A stretch of 44,143 nucleotides of DNA from Caldilineaceae bacterium (GTDB taxonomy: Bacteria > Chloroflexota > Anaerolineae > Caldilineales > Caldilineaceae): assembly GCA_026708085.1 (NCBI GenBank), contig JAPOVP010000020.1, forward strand, positions 1 to 44,143. The letters are read 5' to 3'. The notes below the pieces were generated by a model. It was not told the origin of the DNA, made no database searches, and worked only from the letters and a program-made list of their open reading frames with translations. Both the position numbers and the translations under genes were made by a program. Of the stretch, positions 36,801 to 44,143 are shown piece after piece. Within the stretch, counting starts at the first letter, position 1, and each line of letters starts with the position of its first letter.

Positions 36801-38765
36801 GGAACCCGAAATCGTGTGAGTCCCTTCATTGAATGACAAGCCAAGAGGCAGGGTTGTGACAGAGTAACGATAGGGTGAAGTGCCTCCGTTTGCAGCCGGT
36901 AACTGTTGCGTAAACTGGTCACCAACCCGGAGCGTGAATCCTACTGTATCGCCAAGTGTGAGGGCCGGCGGGTTTTGCGTACCGCCATTGTTACCGTTGT
37001 TGTTGCCGTTATTGTTGTTGTTGTCAACCTGACGTTGGTCCAGATCGGTTACGGTTATTTTGAACGTTTCACTGTCTTGATCCTGGTCAGCATCGGTTAC
37101 GTTGTAGGTAACGTCGGCGATCTCCACCTGAGCCAGCGTTCCGGTAATGGTCCGCGTTTCTGTAATGAATTGGAGCCCGGCGGGCAGATCGGTGGCAGCG
37201 TATTTGAGGGGAGTTCTGCCCCCAGAGGCCTCGGGAAGTTGAAGGGTGAAGATATTGCCCTTCGTTCCAGACGTATCGGAGATTTGTGGCAAAACCGGGA
37301 GTGTATTGACGTTGATGGTGAAATCCACAGCGGCAGTGTCGCCGTCTGCGTCATAAACCGTGTATGTAACATCCCTGGAACCGGTTGAGTCGGGCCTGCC
37401 CGACAGAATGCGAGTGACAGGGTCGAAGTTTAATCCGGACGGTAAAGTCGAGATCGTATAGGTGTAGGGTGGGTCTCCGTTTGAGCCCGCTGGCAGTTCC
37501 GCACGCAGGAGGCTTCCGACCTTCAGGTGCATGTCGCTTATGGACGGCTCGGAGGGCTGGTTATCGGCTTCAACCGTGATGGTGAAGGACTTGCTGTCTT
37601 CGTCGCCGTCATGGTCTCGCACTTTGTAAGTTACTGTCGGAGATTCTACTGTATCGGGCGTGCCCAAGATCGTGCGGGTGGTGGTGATGAAGTTGAGGCC
37701 GGCAGGCAGATCGGTAGCGGTATAGGTCAGCGGCAGGTCTCCTCCTGTAGCCGCTGGCAGTACCTGGCTGAAAGGCGAACCTACTCTGGCTGTGTACCCG
37801 GGAATTGTGGGTAGCGTCGGCGAAAGATCGGCTGCGACAGCCAAAACAAAGGTCGTGCTATCCTCATCCCCATCGTCGTCTGTGACGGTGTAAGTCACGG
37901 TCTTGGATTCCACGGCTGTGGGCGTGCCCTGAATCGTACGTGTAGTCGTGATGAAACTGAGGCCGGTGGGCAGATTGGTAGCGGTATAGCTCAGCGGCAG
38001 GTCTCCACCAGTGGCCGCTGGCAGTACCTGGTTGAATGGTGAGTTCACTTTGACGGTGAACCCCGAAATGGTGGAAAGCGTCGGTGTCAGATCGGCGGCG
38101 ACAGTGAAGAGGAAGGTCTTGATGTCTTCGTCGCCATCCTCGTCTCGAACCGTGTAGGTTACGGTCTCGGATTCCACCTCTGTGGGCGTGCCCTGAATCG
38201 TACGTGTAGTCGTGATGAAAGTGAGGCCGGTCGGCAGATTGGTAGCGGTATAGCTCAGCGGCAGGTCGCCACTCGTGGCCGCTGGCAGTACCTGACTGAC
38301 GGACGAGTCCACCTTGACGGTGTAGGCTGATACAGTGGGCAGTTGCGGCTTCAGGTCGGCTGCGACAGTGATGGAAAATGTCTTGCTGTCTTCATCCCCA
38401 TCCTCGTCTCGAACGGTGTAGGTCACAACTGGAGCATGCTGAGTTGAGGGCGTACCCTGAATCGTACGTGTGCTGGTGATGAAATTGAGGCCGGTCGGCA
38501 GGTTGATAGCGGTATAGCTAAGCGGCAAGTCTCCACTGGTGGCCGCAGGCAGTTCCTGGCTGAATGGCGAGCCCACCCTGCCCGTGTAACCCGATATGGT
38601 GGGAAGTACCGGCTTCAGATCGGCTTCGACTGTGAGGACGAACGTCTTGCTGTCTTCATCCCCATCCTCGTCTCGAACGGTGTAGGTCACGGTTGGCGAT
38701 TCCGCCTCTGTGGGCGTGCCCTGAATCGTACGTGTGCTCTTGATGAAACTGAGGCCGGCCGGCAA
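33816..38765 (-). CDS. C-terminal part of the giant He_PIG/SH3b surface protein (frameshifted)
   Basis: This piece (1,649 residues) continues the protein that begins at 42745. It carries the second half of the He_PIG (putative Ig/cadherin-like) array. An Asn-rich linker is encoded by GTT repeats near 36988-37024. Four further He_PIG repeats follow, then a Gly/Asn-rich low-complexity linker (about 35650-35800), five bacterial SH3 domains (about 34290-35581, each with xNVRxGPGxxY) and a C-terminal FnIII-like domain. The listed start is a TTG without a ribosome site. The frame stays open up to 38850, where it meets the frameshift, so this is the 3' part of one gene and not an independent gene. 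SH3b domains suggest cell-wall binding; He_PIG arrays suggest adhesion. A hairpin terminator follows at 33703-33728. Confidence 0.82.
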   Translation of the reverse strand: MPAGLSFIKSTRTIQGTPTEAESPTVTYTVRDEDGDEDSKTFVLTVEADLKPVLPTISGYTGRVGSPFSQELPAATSGDLPLSYTAINLPTGLNFITSTRTIQGTPSTQHAPVVTYTVRDEDGDEDSKTFSITVAADLKPQLPTVSAYTVKVDSSVSQVLPAATSGDLPLSYTATNLPTGLTFITTTRTIQGTPTEVESETVTYTVRDEDGDEDIKTFLFTVAADLTPTLSTISGFTVKVNSPFNQVLPAATGGDLPLSYTATNLPTGLSFITTTRTIQGTPTAVESKTVTYTVTDDDGDEDSTTFVLAVAADLSPTLPTIPGYTARVGSPFSQVLPAATGGDLPLTYTATDLPAGLNFITTTRTILGTPDTVESPTVTYKVRDHDGDEDSKSFTITVEADNQPSEPSISDMHLKVGSLLRAELPAGSNGDPPYTYTISTLPSGLNFDPVTRILSGRPDSTGSRDVTYTVYDADGDTAAVDFTINVNTLPVLPQISDTSGTKGNIFTLQLPEASGGRTPLKYAATDLPAGLQFITETRTITGTLAQVEIADVTYNVTDADQDQDSETFKITVTDLDQRQVDNNNNNGNNNGNNGGTQNPPALTLGDTVGFTLRVGDQFTQQLPAANGGTSPYRYSVTTLPLGLSFNEGTHTISGSPTSPGTTNVTYTVTDANNSQVSDHFTITVNPAPLTLPDSTGFSATVGQLFTQQLPAASGGSSPYAYSVTTLPTGLNFEQATRTITGTPAVAVTMVITYSVIDGNRNTARDTFIIAVGEAQTIQPEESGGGSTPGDLQLSVGASKEFAATVGVLFTRQLPAASGGTSPYAYGVSVLPAGLTFEHATRTITGTPLSAETKVVTYRVTDGILNSASDTFTITVSAGQTGQPLGPGSGNTQDPLQLSLGATKEFTATVGLQFTQQLPAASGGSTPYTYGVTTLPDGLDFVQGTRTITGTPSTAVTRVVTYTVTDGTQASASETFTITVAAGQTGPPGQPDNGGGNQGGKSPNGNPGSGNQGGGNQGGGNKGGGSNSGSKRNSGSGSNNQQKYVPPASSHAPQQQQWSPAPIPVAITVPPWLNVRRGPGLDYEVMTTVPAGTRGNIYGRDPADNWFQVQIDAASNMVWICQNLATVEGSLSGVRFLEQWEIDLIPKPADGPIATTTPAVMNVRAGPGLTYRILTSVTKGTQATIIGIGPNAEWYKVTLDALSKPAWIYAGLTTVEGPLGGVKRYTLAEVDGYTPTDVVTTDTCNANPIAITIPAVLNVRRGPGTQFEIVTTVVKGTRAEIVGIDPQEEWLLVKLDSLTEPAWIYRNLTTVVGSLAGVRRVGFGQVGQPNGVTNTVRPVAVTYPALVNIRVGPGLTYGVLKAVPQGTRASILGLSPDENWYLVEISGLSQLGWIREDLTVLVGNLNNVKRITAAEIAILPVAIVDTPTLNVRNGPGLGYSLVTTISKGTWVRIIGVNARTDWLQIRLAGVSGQTWVYRNLTNLAGLLPGVTRTSSSTASEASGDYPSLQATTILESASTVELFSTQQVDVSSITVELSLPQNGNIDLEVSWNDADTCVESYKIYHRSKTDSNTYFSLENAVIATTATSKSLSFLTLPDRSLISAWCGTSGAGRQVAEVQVDPGVEGTYSSLPSQPEADAVAASPGTEKSN
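36988..37024 (-). repeat. GTT-rich microsatellite encoding an Asn linker
   Basis: A run of GTT-rich trinucleotides, broken by CC or A, encodes the Asn/Gly linker NNNNNGNNNGNNGG. It separates the Ca-motif repeats from the last four repeats. Slippage here would change linker length without changing frame. Confidence 0.7.
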
Positions 38766-38836
38766 GTCTTTCGCGAAGTATTCGAGCGGCGAGTCTCCAC
38801 CTGTGGCGGCTGGCAGCTCCTGGCTGAATGGCGAGC

Positions 38837-41800
38837 CTACTCTGCCGGTGTGTAACCCGATATGGTGGGAAGTGACGGCTTCAGGTCGGCAGCGACTGTG
38901 ATGGAAAATGTCTTGCTGTCTTCATCCCCGTCTTCGTCTCGCACCGTGTAGGTAACTGTTGGCGATTCGACGGCTGACGGCGTGCCCTGAATCGTACGTG
39001 TGCTGGTGATGAAGCTAAGGCCTGTAGGCAGGTTGGTAGCGGTATAGTCCAGAGGGGGGTCGCCGCTCGTGGCCTCTGGCAGCAACTGGCTGAATGGCGA
39101 GTCGACTCTGGCGGAGTACCCTGAAATGGAGGGCAGAGTTGGCATCAGATCGGCTGCGATGGTGAAGACAAAAGTCGTGCTGGCTTCGTCGCCATCAGCG
39201 TCGCGAACCGTGTAGGTCACGGTTGGAGCTTGCTCGGTTGTTGGTGTGCCGGTAATCGTACGTGTGGTCGTGATGAAGGTAAGGCCGGTCGGCAGATTTG
39301 TAGCGTTGTAGCTTAGCGGTGCATCTCCTCCGGTGCCCTCCGGCAGCTGCCGGGTGAAGAGACTCCCTTTTCTAGCTGAGATACCAGATATCGATGGGGC
39401 GGTCGGCTCGAGATCCTGGTTGACCGTGATTGTGAAGTCTACGTAGGCGGAGTCTCCGTCGCTATCGGTTACGGTATACCTTACCGTAAACGGTCCGTGC
39501 CGAGTCGGCGTGCCTGCAATCGTGCGCGTTGATTCCGTGAAGAGTAGACCGTCAGGCAGACCCGTAGCGCCATAAGAAAGCGTACCGTCTCCTCCGCTGC
39601 CTGCGGGCAGCTGATGGCTAAACGGGTCATTCTGCTTGGCAGTCAAAGGCGAGACGCTTGGCGCCGACGGTGTCAGATTGGGATTGACCGTGATCGTGAA
39701 TTCTACACTGTCTGAGTCGCCATCGCTGTCGGTAACCGTGTAGGTCACGGTTGGGGCTTCCTCAGATTCCGGTGTGCCCGTGATGGTTCGTGTGCTGGTG
39801 ATGAAAGTAAGGCCGGTCGGCAGATTGGTGGCGGTGTAGCTGAGCGGCGTATCTCCGCTCGCGGCCTCTGGCAACTCCTGGCTGAATAACGAGCCCACTT
39901 TGCCGGTGTACCCTGAAATGGAGGGCAGAGTTGGTATAAGATCGGCTGCGATTGTGAAGACAAAGGTCGTACTGTCGGTGTCGCCATCAGCGTCTCGAAC
40001 CGTGTAGGTCACGGTTGGGGCCTGCTCGGTTGTGGGTGTGCCCGTGATGGTACGCGTGGTCGTGATGAAAGTAAGGCCGGTTGGCAGATTCGCGGCGTTG
40101 TAGCTTAGGGGTGTGTCACCTCCGGTACCCTCCGGCAGCTGCCGGGTGAATAGACTCCCTTTCCTAGCTGAGATGGCTGATATCGACGGGGCGGTCGGCT
40201 CGAGATCCTGGTTGACCGTGATTGTGAATTCTACGTAGTCCGAGTCGTCGTCGCTATCGGTTACGGTATACCTTACCGTAAACGGTCCGTGCCGAGTCGG
40301 CGTGCCTGCAATCGTGCGCGTTGATTCCGTGAAGAGTAGGCCGTCAGGCAGACCCGTAGCGTTATAAGAGAGCGAACCGTCTCCTCCGCTGCCTACGGGC
40401 AACTGGTGGCTAAATGGGTCATTCTGCTTGGCGGTCAAGGGGGAGACGCTCGGCGCAGAAGGTGTCAGATTGGGATTGACCGTGATCGTGAATTCGACAT
40501 AGGCTGAGTCGCCATCGCTGTCGGTAACCGTGTAGGTCACGGTTGGGGCTTCCTGAGATTCCGGTGTGCCCTGAATCGTACGTGTGCTGGTGATGAACGA
40601 AAGGCCGGTCGGCAGATTGGTGGCGGTATAGCTGAGCGGCGTATCTCCGCCTGCGGCCTCTGGCAGCAACTGGCTGAATGGCGAGCCCACTTTGCCCGAG
40701 TACCCCGATATGGCGGGAAGTGTCGGCATCAGGTCCTCTGCAACTGTGAAGACAAAGGTGGTGCTGTTTTCATCGCCATCACTGTCTCGAACCGTGTAGG
40801 TCACGGTTGGAGATTCCACAGTTGTGGGTGTGCCGGTGATGGTACGTGTGGTCGTGATGAAAGTAAGGCCGTTCGGCAGATTGGTGGCGTTGTAGCTTAG
40901 CGGCGCGTCTCCTCCGGTGCCGTCCGGCAGCTGCCGGGTGAAGAGACTTCCTTTTCTTGCTGATAAGGCTGATATCGACGGGGCGGTCGGATTGAGATCC
41001 TGGTTGACTGTAATTATGAATTCTACGTAGGCAGAGTCGCCGTCGCTATCTGTGACCGTGTATCGCACAGTTGAAGGCCCTGTGCCTGTCGGTGTGCCGG
41101 CGATCGTGCGGGTTGTCGTAATAAAGCTCAGACCTTCAGGCAGCCCTGTTGCTCCGTAAGATAGCGTTCCGTCTCCTCCACTCCCTGCAGGCAGCAGCTG
41201 GCTAAACGGCGTATTCTGTTTCGCCGTATAGCCGGGGACGCTTGGCGCCGACGGTGTCAGATCGGGATCGACGGTGATTGTGAATTCGACATAGGCTGAG
41301 TCGCCATCGCTGTCGGTAACCGTGTAGCGGACGGTGGAGGTCCCGGTGCCCGTAGGGGTACCGGCGATTGTGCGGGTTGACTTGGTGAAGAGCAGTCCGG
41401 GGGGCAAGCCGGTAGCGTTGTAGTCTAGCGTACCGTCGCCGCCGGTGCCTACAGGCAGTTGCTGGCTGAAGGGGGAGTTTTGTTTTGCGGTCAGGTTCGA
41501 CACTGACGGCGCTGTCGGCGTTAGATCGGGGTAGCCAATGATAAAGTCGACGGAACCGGAAATGATTTCATTTCCCGAATTATTCTTTATTTTACTTACT
41601 ATCTTGTAGGCGCCGGCAGGACAGTCGGCGGGAATCGTTATGCGATTCAAATCAGGGTTATGGTTGAAAGTTCCTGAGACATCCACCCCCCATCCAACCA
41701 GACTACCGCCGCAGTCCATACGACCTACGGGCTGATTTGTGGATGTGTTTGTCATCGTGTCGAGACTTACAATCGCGGTGCCAGGTTGTATGTCGTAGAA

Positions 41801-42745
41801 TTTGAAAACGACGTCGAATTCGGTACCTGGAGCAATTGGAGAGGATTCGGACAGGCTGACTGTTACGGACGGGGAGGCGTTGGGGTCTGTCGTGATTTCG
41901 AATTCCTTGGCGTCCGATCCTCGGTATCGTTCGTCGGAGTCCTCCAGGTTTACTTTGATCTCGTATTCGTTTGTCGGACAATCGGCGGTTATGGTGACGG
42001 TCTTTTCTATTGGGTTCGCGGATACGTCGTTTAGCGTAAATGTTCTGTTTCTTTCCAACCCGGTGCCTTCGCAGATATCCGCAAAGTTGGGGGGGTTTCT
42101 GGCCATCAAGTAGGCCGTGTAGGTGTAGTCGTCGCCCTGGACCAGGTCATTGAATTTGATTCTTGGGTTGATCGCGGAGCCGCGGTAGTGGGGACCAGGC
42201 GGCATTTCGATTGTCACTGAGGGGCCCAGGCTAACAGTTATGTCATGTGTGCCGGAGACAATTTCGGTGTGGCTGCTTTTGTCCTTTACGCTCACCCGTA
42301 TCCTGTAACTGCCGACCTGGCAAGTCGTGGTAATTGCAAAGGGGGATGACCCGTGATCCCAGGGAGTTCTGTACCAAGTTGTGATGTATTTGTCCCCTCC
42401 GACCAAATTCTCTGCGCAGTCTTCGTCAACGTTCGTCCACGTGCCGTCAGAGTTACGATCAAAATAGTACCGGAAGTAAACGCCGAATTTTTTATCGTCA
42501 TTGGGATCCTGGGGCATGTTGTGGAATGAGACATGGACCCAGGTCACGTCGCCCTGGTTCATCGAACTGTCGCCTACAGAGATTGCGACGCGAGGGTCGT
42601 CACTCTGTGCCAGGGCAGCACGGGGCCCAGGCGACACGACGACAACAAGCAAGGCGAGCAGCATGACGCAGAGGCCGATCAGCGAGCCGATCAGAAACTC
42701 TCTCCGCCATTGCAAAAATTGTGCTTCTCTATTGTGTACTTTCAA
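38837..42745 (-). CDS. N-terminal part of the giant secreted He_PIG surface protein (frameshifted)
   Basis: The gene starts with TTG at 42745, preceded by AGGTGGG, and 54 bp downstream of a perfect TTGACA promoter element. A signal peptide with basic start and hydrophobic core (residues 17-40) ends at ALA46. A unique region (about 50-400) with three beta-sandwich segments (SVTIEMPPG and similar) precedes ten complete He_PIG repeats beginning at residue 407. Cysteines occur in pairs in the unique region only. The frame ends prematurely at 38837 because of the GT insertion. Joined with the next part, the protein would be about 2,975 residues. It is expected to be exported by Sec and shown at the surface. 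An adhesion role is inference. The last three domain types repeat as a higher-order unit. Confidence 0.85.
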   Translation of the reverse strand: MKVHNREAQFLQWRREFLIGSLIGLCVMLLALLVVVVSPGPRAALAQSDDPRVAISVGDSSMNQGDVTWVHVSFHNMPQDPNDDKKFGVYFRYYFDRNSDGTWTNVDEDCAENLVGGDKYITTWYRTPWDHGSSPFAITTTCQVGSYRIRVSVKDKSSHTEIVSGTHDITVSLGPSVTIEMPPGPHYRGSAINPRIKFNDLVQGDDYTYTAYLMARNPPNFADICEGTGLERNRTFTLNDVSANPIEKTVTITADCPTNEYEIKVNLEDSDERYRGSDAKEFEITTDPNASPSVTVSLSESSPIAPGTEFDVVFKFYDIQPGTAIVSLDTMTNTSTNQPVGRMDCGGSLVGWGVDVSGTFNHNPDLNRITIPADCPAGAYKIVSKIKNNSGNEIISGSVDFIIGYPDLTPTAPSVSNLTAKQNSPFSQQLPVGTGGDGTLDYNATGLPPGLLFTKSTRTIAGTPTGTGTSTVRYTVTDSDGDSAYVEFTITVDPDLTPSAPSVPGYTAKQNTPFSQLLPAGSGGDGTLSYGATGLPEGLSFITTTRTIAGTPTGTGPSTVRYTVTDSDGDSAYVEFIITVNQDLNPTAPSISALSARKGSLFTRQLPDGTGGDAPLSYNATNLPNGLTFITTTRTITGTPTTVESPTVTYTVRDSDGDENSTTFVFTVAEDLMPTLPAISGYSGKVGSPFSQLLPEAAGGDTPLSYTATNLPTGLSFITSTRTIQGTPESQEAPTVTYTVTDSDGDSAYVEFTITVNPNLTPSAPSVSPLTAKQNDPFSHQLPVGSGGDGSLSYNATGLPDGLLFTESTRTIAGTPTRHGPFTVRYTVTDSDDDSDYVEFTITVNQDLEPTAPSISAISARKGSLFTRQLPEGTGGDTPLSYNAANLPTGLTFITTTRTITGTPTTEQAPTVTYTVRDADGDTDSTTFVFTIAADLIPTLPSISGYTGKVGSLFSQELPEAASGDTPLSYTATNLPTGLTFITSTRTITGTPESEEAPTVTYTVTDSDGDSDSVEFTITVNPNLTPSAPSVSPLTAKQNDPFSHQLPAGSGGDGTLSYGATGLPDGLLFTESTRTIAGTPTRHGPFTVRYTVTDSDGDSAYVDFTITVNQDLEPTAPSISGISARKGSLFTRQLPEGTGGDAPLSYNATNLPTGLTFITTTRTITGTPTTEQAPTVTYTVRDADGDEASTTFVFTIAADLMPTLPSISGYSARVDSPFSQLLPEATSGDPPLDYTATNLPTGLSFITSTRTIQGTPSAVESPTVTYTVRDEDGDEDSKTFSITVAADLKPSLPTISGYTPAE
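38848..38853 (-). other. Two-base GT expansion causing a frameshift in the giant gene
   Basis: Paralogous repeat units in the same gene read CCCGTGTAACCC where this unit has CCGGTGTGTAACCC, an extra GT in a (GT)3 run. The extra pair turns GYTGRVGSP into GYTPAE-stop. Removing it joins the two parts into one frame of 2,975 codons. It may be an assembly or sequencing error, a disabling mutation or a phase switch. Confidence 0.85.
38885..41270 (-). repeat. Higher-order tandem repeat: three-domain unit of 792 bp, three copies
   Basis: Within the He_PIG array, domains 2-4, 5-7 and 8-10 recur as a trio. The trio order is AKQN-type, ARKG-type, then GYxxxVxS-type. A shared segment beginning CGGTCCGTGCCGAGTCGGCG lies at 39491 and 40283, a period of 792 bp (264 residues). 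This points to recent segmental duplication and a substrate for recombination. Confidence 0.75.
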
Positions 42746-42798
42746 GACCCACCTGTTTCTGGCGGCGAACCCAAAAAGGCCGCACGATCCTCAGTGAA

Positions 42799-42828
42799 AA
42801 TTTATGTTATCCACATTGGCCGTGTCAA
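42799..42828 (-). promoter_or_regulatory. Predicted sigma70-type promoter of the giant surface-protein gene
   Basis: TTGACA (42828-42823, a perfect match) and TAAATT (42804-42799) are separated by 18 bp. The predicted start lies near 42792, about 47 nt before the TTG start codon at 42745. Confidence 0.55.
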
Positions 42829-43664
42829 GGAGCTGGGAAAATGCCCAGGCAGGGGGACAGAGACAGTAGATTCCAGATTGCCAAGAGTCCTTATTGCGCC
42901 CTCTACCAGAGTAAATTGGGCGAAAAAGACTCGAAATTGGTCACTTTTTGTGCTCTGTTGTGCGGTGAGTTTTGCTGCCGATCTGAAGTAGACGTTCATT
43001 GTACGTAGTCCGGGCGTATAGGGATTGCCCAAGGAACATATAGCGTCCGTTGGGGCGCGTCAGACGAGTCTGTACTGAAGGTGGGAAGTGTGGCGCATTG
43101 GACCGTAAAGGAAGACAGGCAACTCTAGATGAGTTCAGGGCTTCCTCCGATACGTGATGCACAGACTGCGGAACGAATAGATCGGCGAAGGGTCGTTAGG
43201 AACAGCGAAGGCGTGCCGTGAATTGTTGCGTGACTGGGGCCCGAGTCAGCCGCTGCGCGCTTCCTCAGATCGCTCTTCAGCGGGCGGACTCTTGCAGTGA
43301 GGGTCGGTCCGGGGTCTGGCGGAACAACATAGCGGACGATGCCAATCGTTGTCCCGCTCCATTGGTCCGAATCTGGCTCAGGAGTCACCGAGTTTCGGTT
43401 ACACAAAGGCCCGGAGGATGGGCACTGTTTGACTCTGCTTCACCTGGGCTGCAGAGCGTACAGGTGGCGTTATGGGCGCGTCTGTCATTTATTTGGAAGC
43501 CGACATGAGCATGGGTTGCATCCGTTTCTTGGGCGGGAGAGGTCAGGCACGCGGCCTGCGTCTGTCGCGGTCGCGACGGTCGGCTTCGCGGCACGACGGG
43601 GTCGAGCGACCCGCGGGATAGACACGAGATCGAGACGCGGTGCCAAGGTGGCATAGCTGGGGGG
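42829..43664. other. Region upstream of the giant gene without a convincing gene
   Basis: About 0.8 kb shows only short open frames on both strands, with no recognisable domain, ribosome site or tRNA. I see no rRNA, tmRNA, RNase P or SRP RNA signature. Confidence 0.5.
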
Positions 43665-43740
43665 GGGCGTTAAGAGTGGCCCTCCCCGCACAAGGGAGGG
43701 CCGAAGGCCCGGAACTCAGTGAACAATGATCGGTGGTCAG
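43665..43740. repeat. Composite palindromic dispersed element, copy B
   Basis: GGGGGCGTT is followed by a perfect 9-bp stem GGCCCTCCC/GGGAGGGCC with loop CGCACAA, then GGGCCGAAGGCCC, then AACTCAGTG and GGTCAG. The order matches copy A, with shared CCGCACAAGGGAGGGCCGAA. Confidence 0.65.
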
Positions 43741-44120
43741 AGGGGGCACTTCTTCTGCCGGAGATTGGAACGGAAACTGACCGCGGCTTGGTTGCGGCCC
43801 TGGGGCGTGCGAGATTTCGGTGCAACTTGAGATGCACGCAACTGGTGAGGTGCATCCCAGATTTGGGGTGGGAACAGTCTGGCGGGGAATCAGAGCCAAC
43901 GGTGGCCGGGGTTGTTTGCCGTCTTTGGGCGAGACGCAGTGCAGGCGCCAGGCCAAGCCGTACGGTGGAGTCCGTCAGTTGGGGAGGGTGCGAGGGCAGG
44001 CCCACGGCCGGCACCTACGGCGATCCGATGGGACTGGCCGGACGTGGTCTGGCCAGACACCTTCGATTGGGCACCTGTTACGGATAGAGACACCAGGTCG
44101 GCGAGGCATGTTGTAGGAGA
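43741..44120. other. G-rich stretch without a convincing gene
   Basis: An open frame of 122 codons at 43719-44087 (+) and others on both strands lack ribosome sites and give low-complexity Arg/Gly-rich translations. They look like chance frames in high-GC sequence. Confidence 0.45.
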
Positions 44121-44143
44121 GGGGGCGTTGCGGGGGCGGAGCC
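44121..44143. repeat. Composite palindromic element, copy C, cut by the window end
   Basis: GGGGGCGTTGCGGGGGCGGAGCC runs into the end of the window. Its last 18 bases equal the first 18 bases of the window, so it begins as copy A does. Confidence 0.65.

Larger units (their letters stand above)
35826..41527 (-). repeat. Array of 21 He_PIG-type beta-sandwich repeats
   Basis: About 21 tandem domains of 87-93 residues run from residue 407 of the first part to about 35826. Each has the signature LPxGLxF...TRTIxGTP...VTYTVxDxDGD. Ten are complete before the frameshift, one spans it and ten follow. DNA identity between units is high, especially among units 2-10. The DxDGD-like loops suggest calcium binding in all but the last four units. 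Confidence 0.85.

Noticed and set aside
34471..38000. Plus-strand open frames opposite the giant gene
   Set aside because: They mirror the repeats of the minus-strand coding frame and have no signals of their own.
38765..38837. Two independent adjacent surface-protein genes
   Set aside because: The second frame lacks a start codon with ribosome site and stays open through to the GT insertion; deleting GT joins the two reading frames in a perfectly matching repeat.
33816..42745. Regular repeats read as a CRISPR array
   Set aside because: Repeats are about 260 bp, protein-coding in a single frame and not separated by unique spacers.
43719..44087. 122-codon open frame on the plus strand
   Set aside because: No ribosome site, no recognisable domain, and overlapping open frames on both strands in G-rich sequence.
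1..44143. Circular plasmid or phage based on identical ends
   Set aside because: Only 18 bp are shared, the shared sequence is part of a repeated element, and the genes are chromosomal (ftsK, nadE, pgeF, tRNA); no replication or phage gene is seen.

Overview
The window looks like a chromosomal piece of an uncultured bacterium with upper-50s G+C by eye. The gene content suggests Chloroflexota, perhaps a Caldilineaceae- or SAR202-like, possibly marine or host-associated lineage. The reasons are a TIGR03960-type radical SAM protein, a 7TM-GAF-HTH protein of a kind I associate with Chloroflexota, small families of PhyH, enolase-superfamily, amidohydrolase and sulfatase enzymes, and a DUF2089/SHOCT-like gene pair. 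This placement is inference; there is no rRNA here.

Layout. Positions 1-95 hold a palindromic dispersed element. Positions 227-9575 (+) carry a housekeeping-like run: radical SAM protein, PgeF, a small membrane protein, a membrane GAF-HTH protein, FtsK, and an acetoacetate-decarboxylase-like protein. Positions 9599-11718 hold an SDR dehydrogenase (-), tRNA-Val(UAC) (+) and a Gfo/Idh/MocA oxidoreductase (-). Positions 12041-16649 hold glutamine-dependent NAD synthetase (+), a DEAD-box RNA helicase (-) and a RibD/DHFR-like reductase (-).

Positions 24210 down to 16875 (-) form one tight seven-gene unit behind a good sigma70-type promoter. In order it encodes amidohydrolase, amidohydrolase, MscS channel, amidohydrolase, Rieske ferredoxin, class III PLP enzyme of the phospholyase type, and an APH-fold small-molecule kinase. 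It reads as a catabolic operon of unknown substrate and is the best candidate for an undescribed pathway. After a gap of about 1.2 kb with a decamer repeat, a 94-aa protein is translationally coupled to a PhyH dioxygenase (+), followed by a methyltransferase (+) and a sulfatase (-).

Positions 29193-30449 (-) hold a DUF2089 regulator and a SHOCT-like protein with six HGVTP repeats. An aldo/keto reductase, a galactonate-dehydratase-like enolase-superfamily enzyme and a VOC protein follow (+). The right end is one giant minus-strand gene (42745-33816). It encodes a secreted protein of about 2,975 aa with 21 He_PIG/cadherin-like repeats, a Gly/Asn linker, five SH3b domains and a C-terminal beta domain, broken by a 2-nt GT expansion at 38848-38853. 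The last 1.3 kb has no convincing gene and carries two more copies of the element found at position 1.
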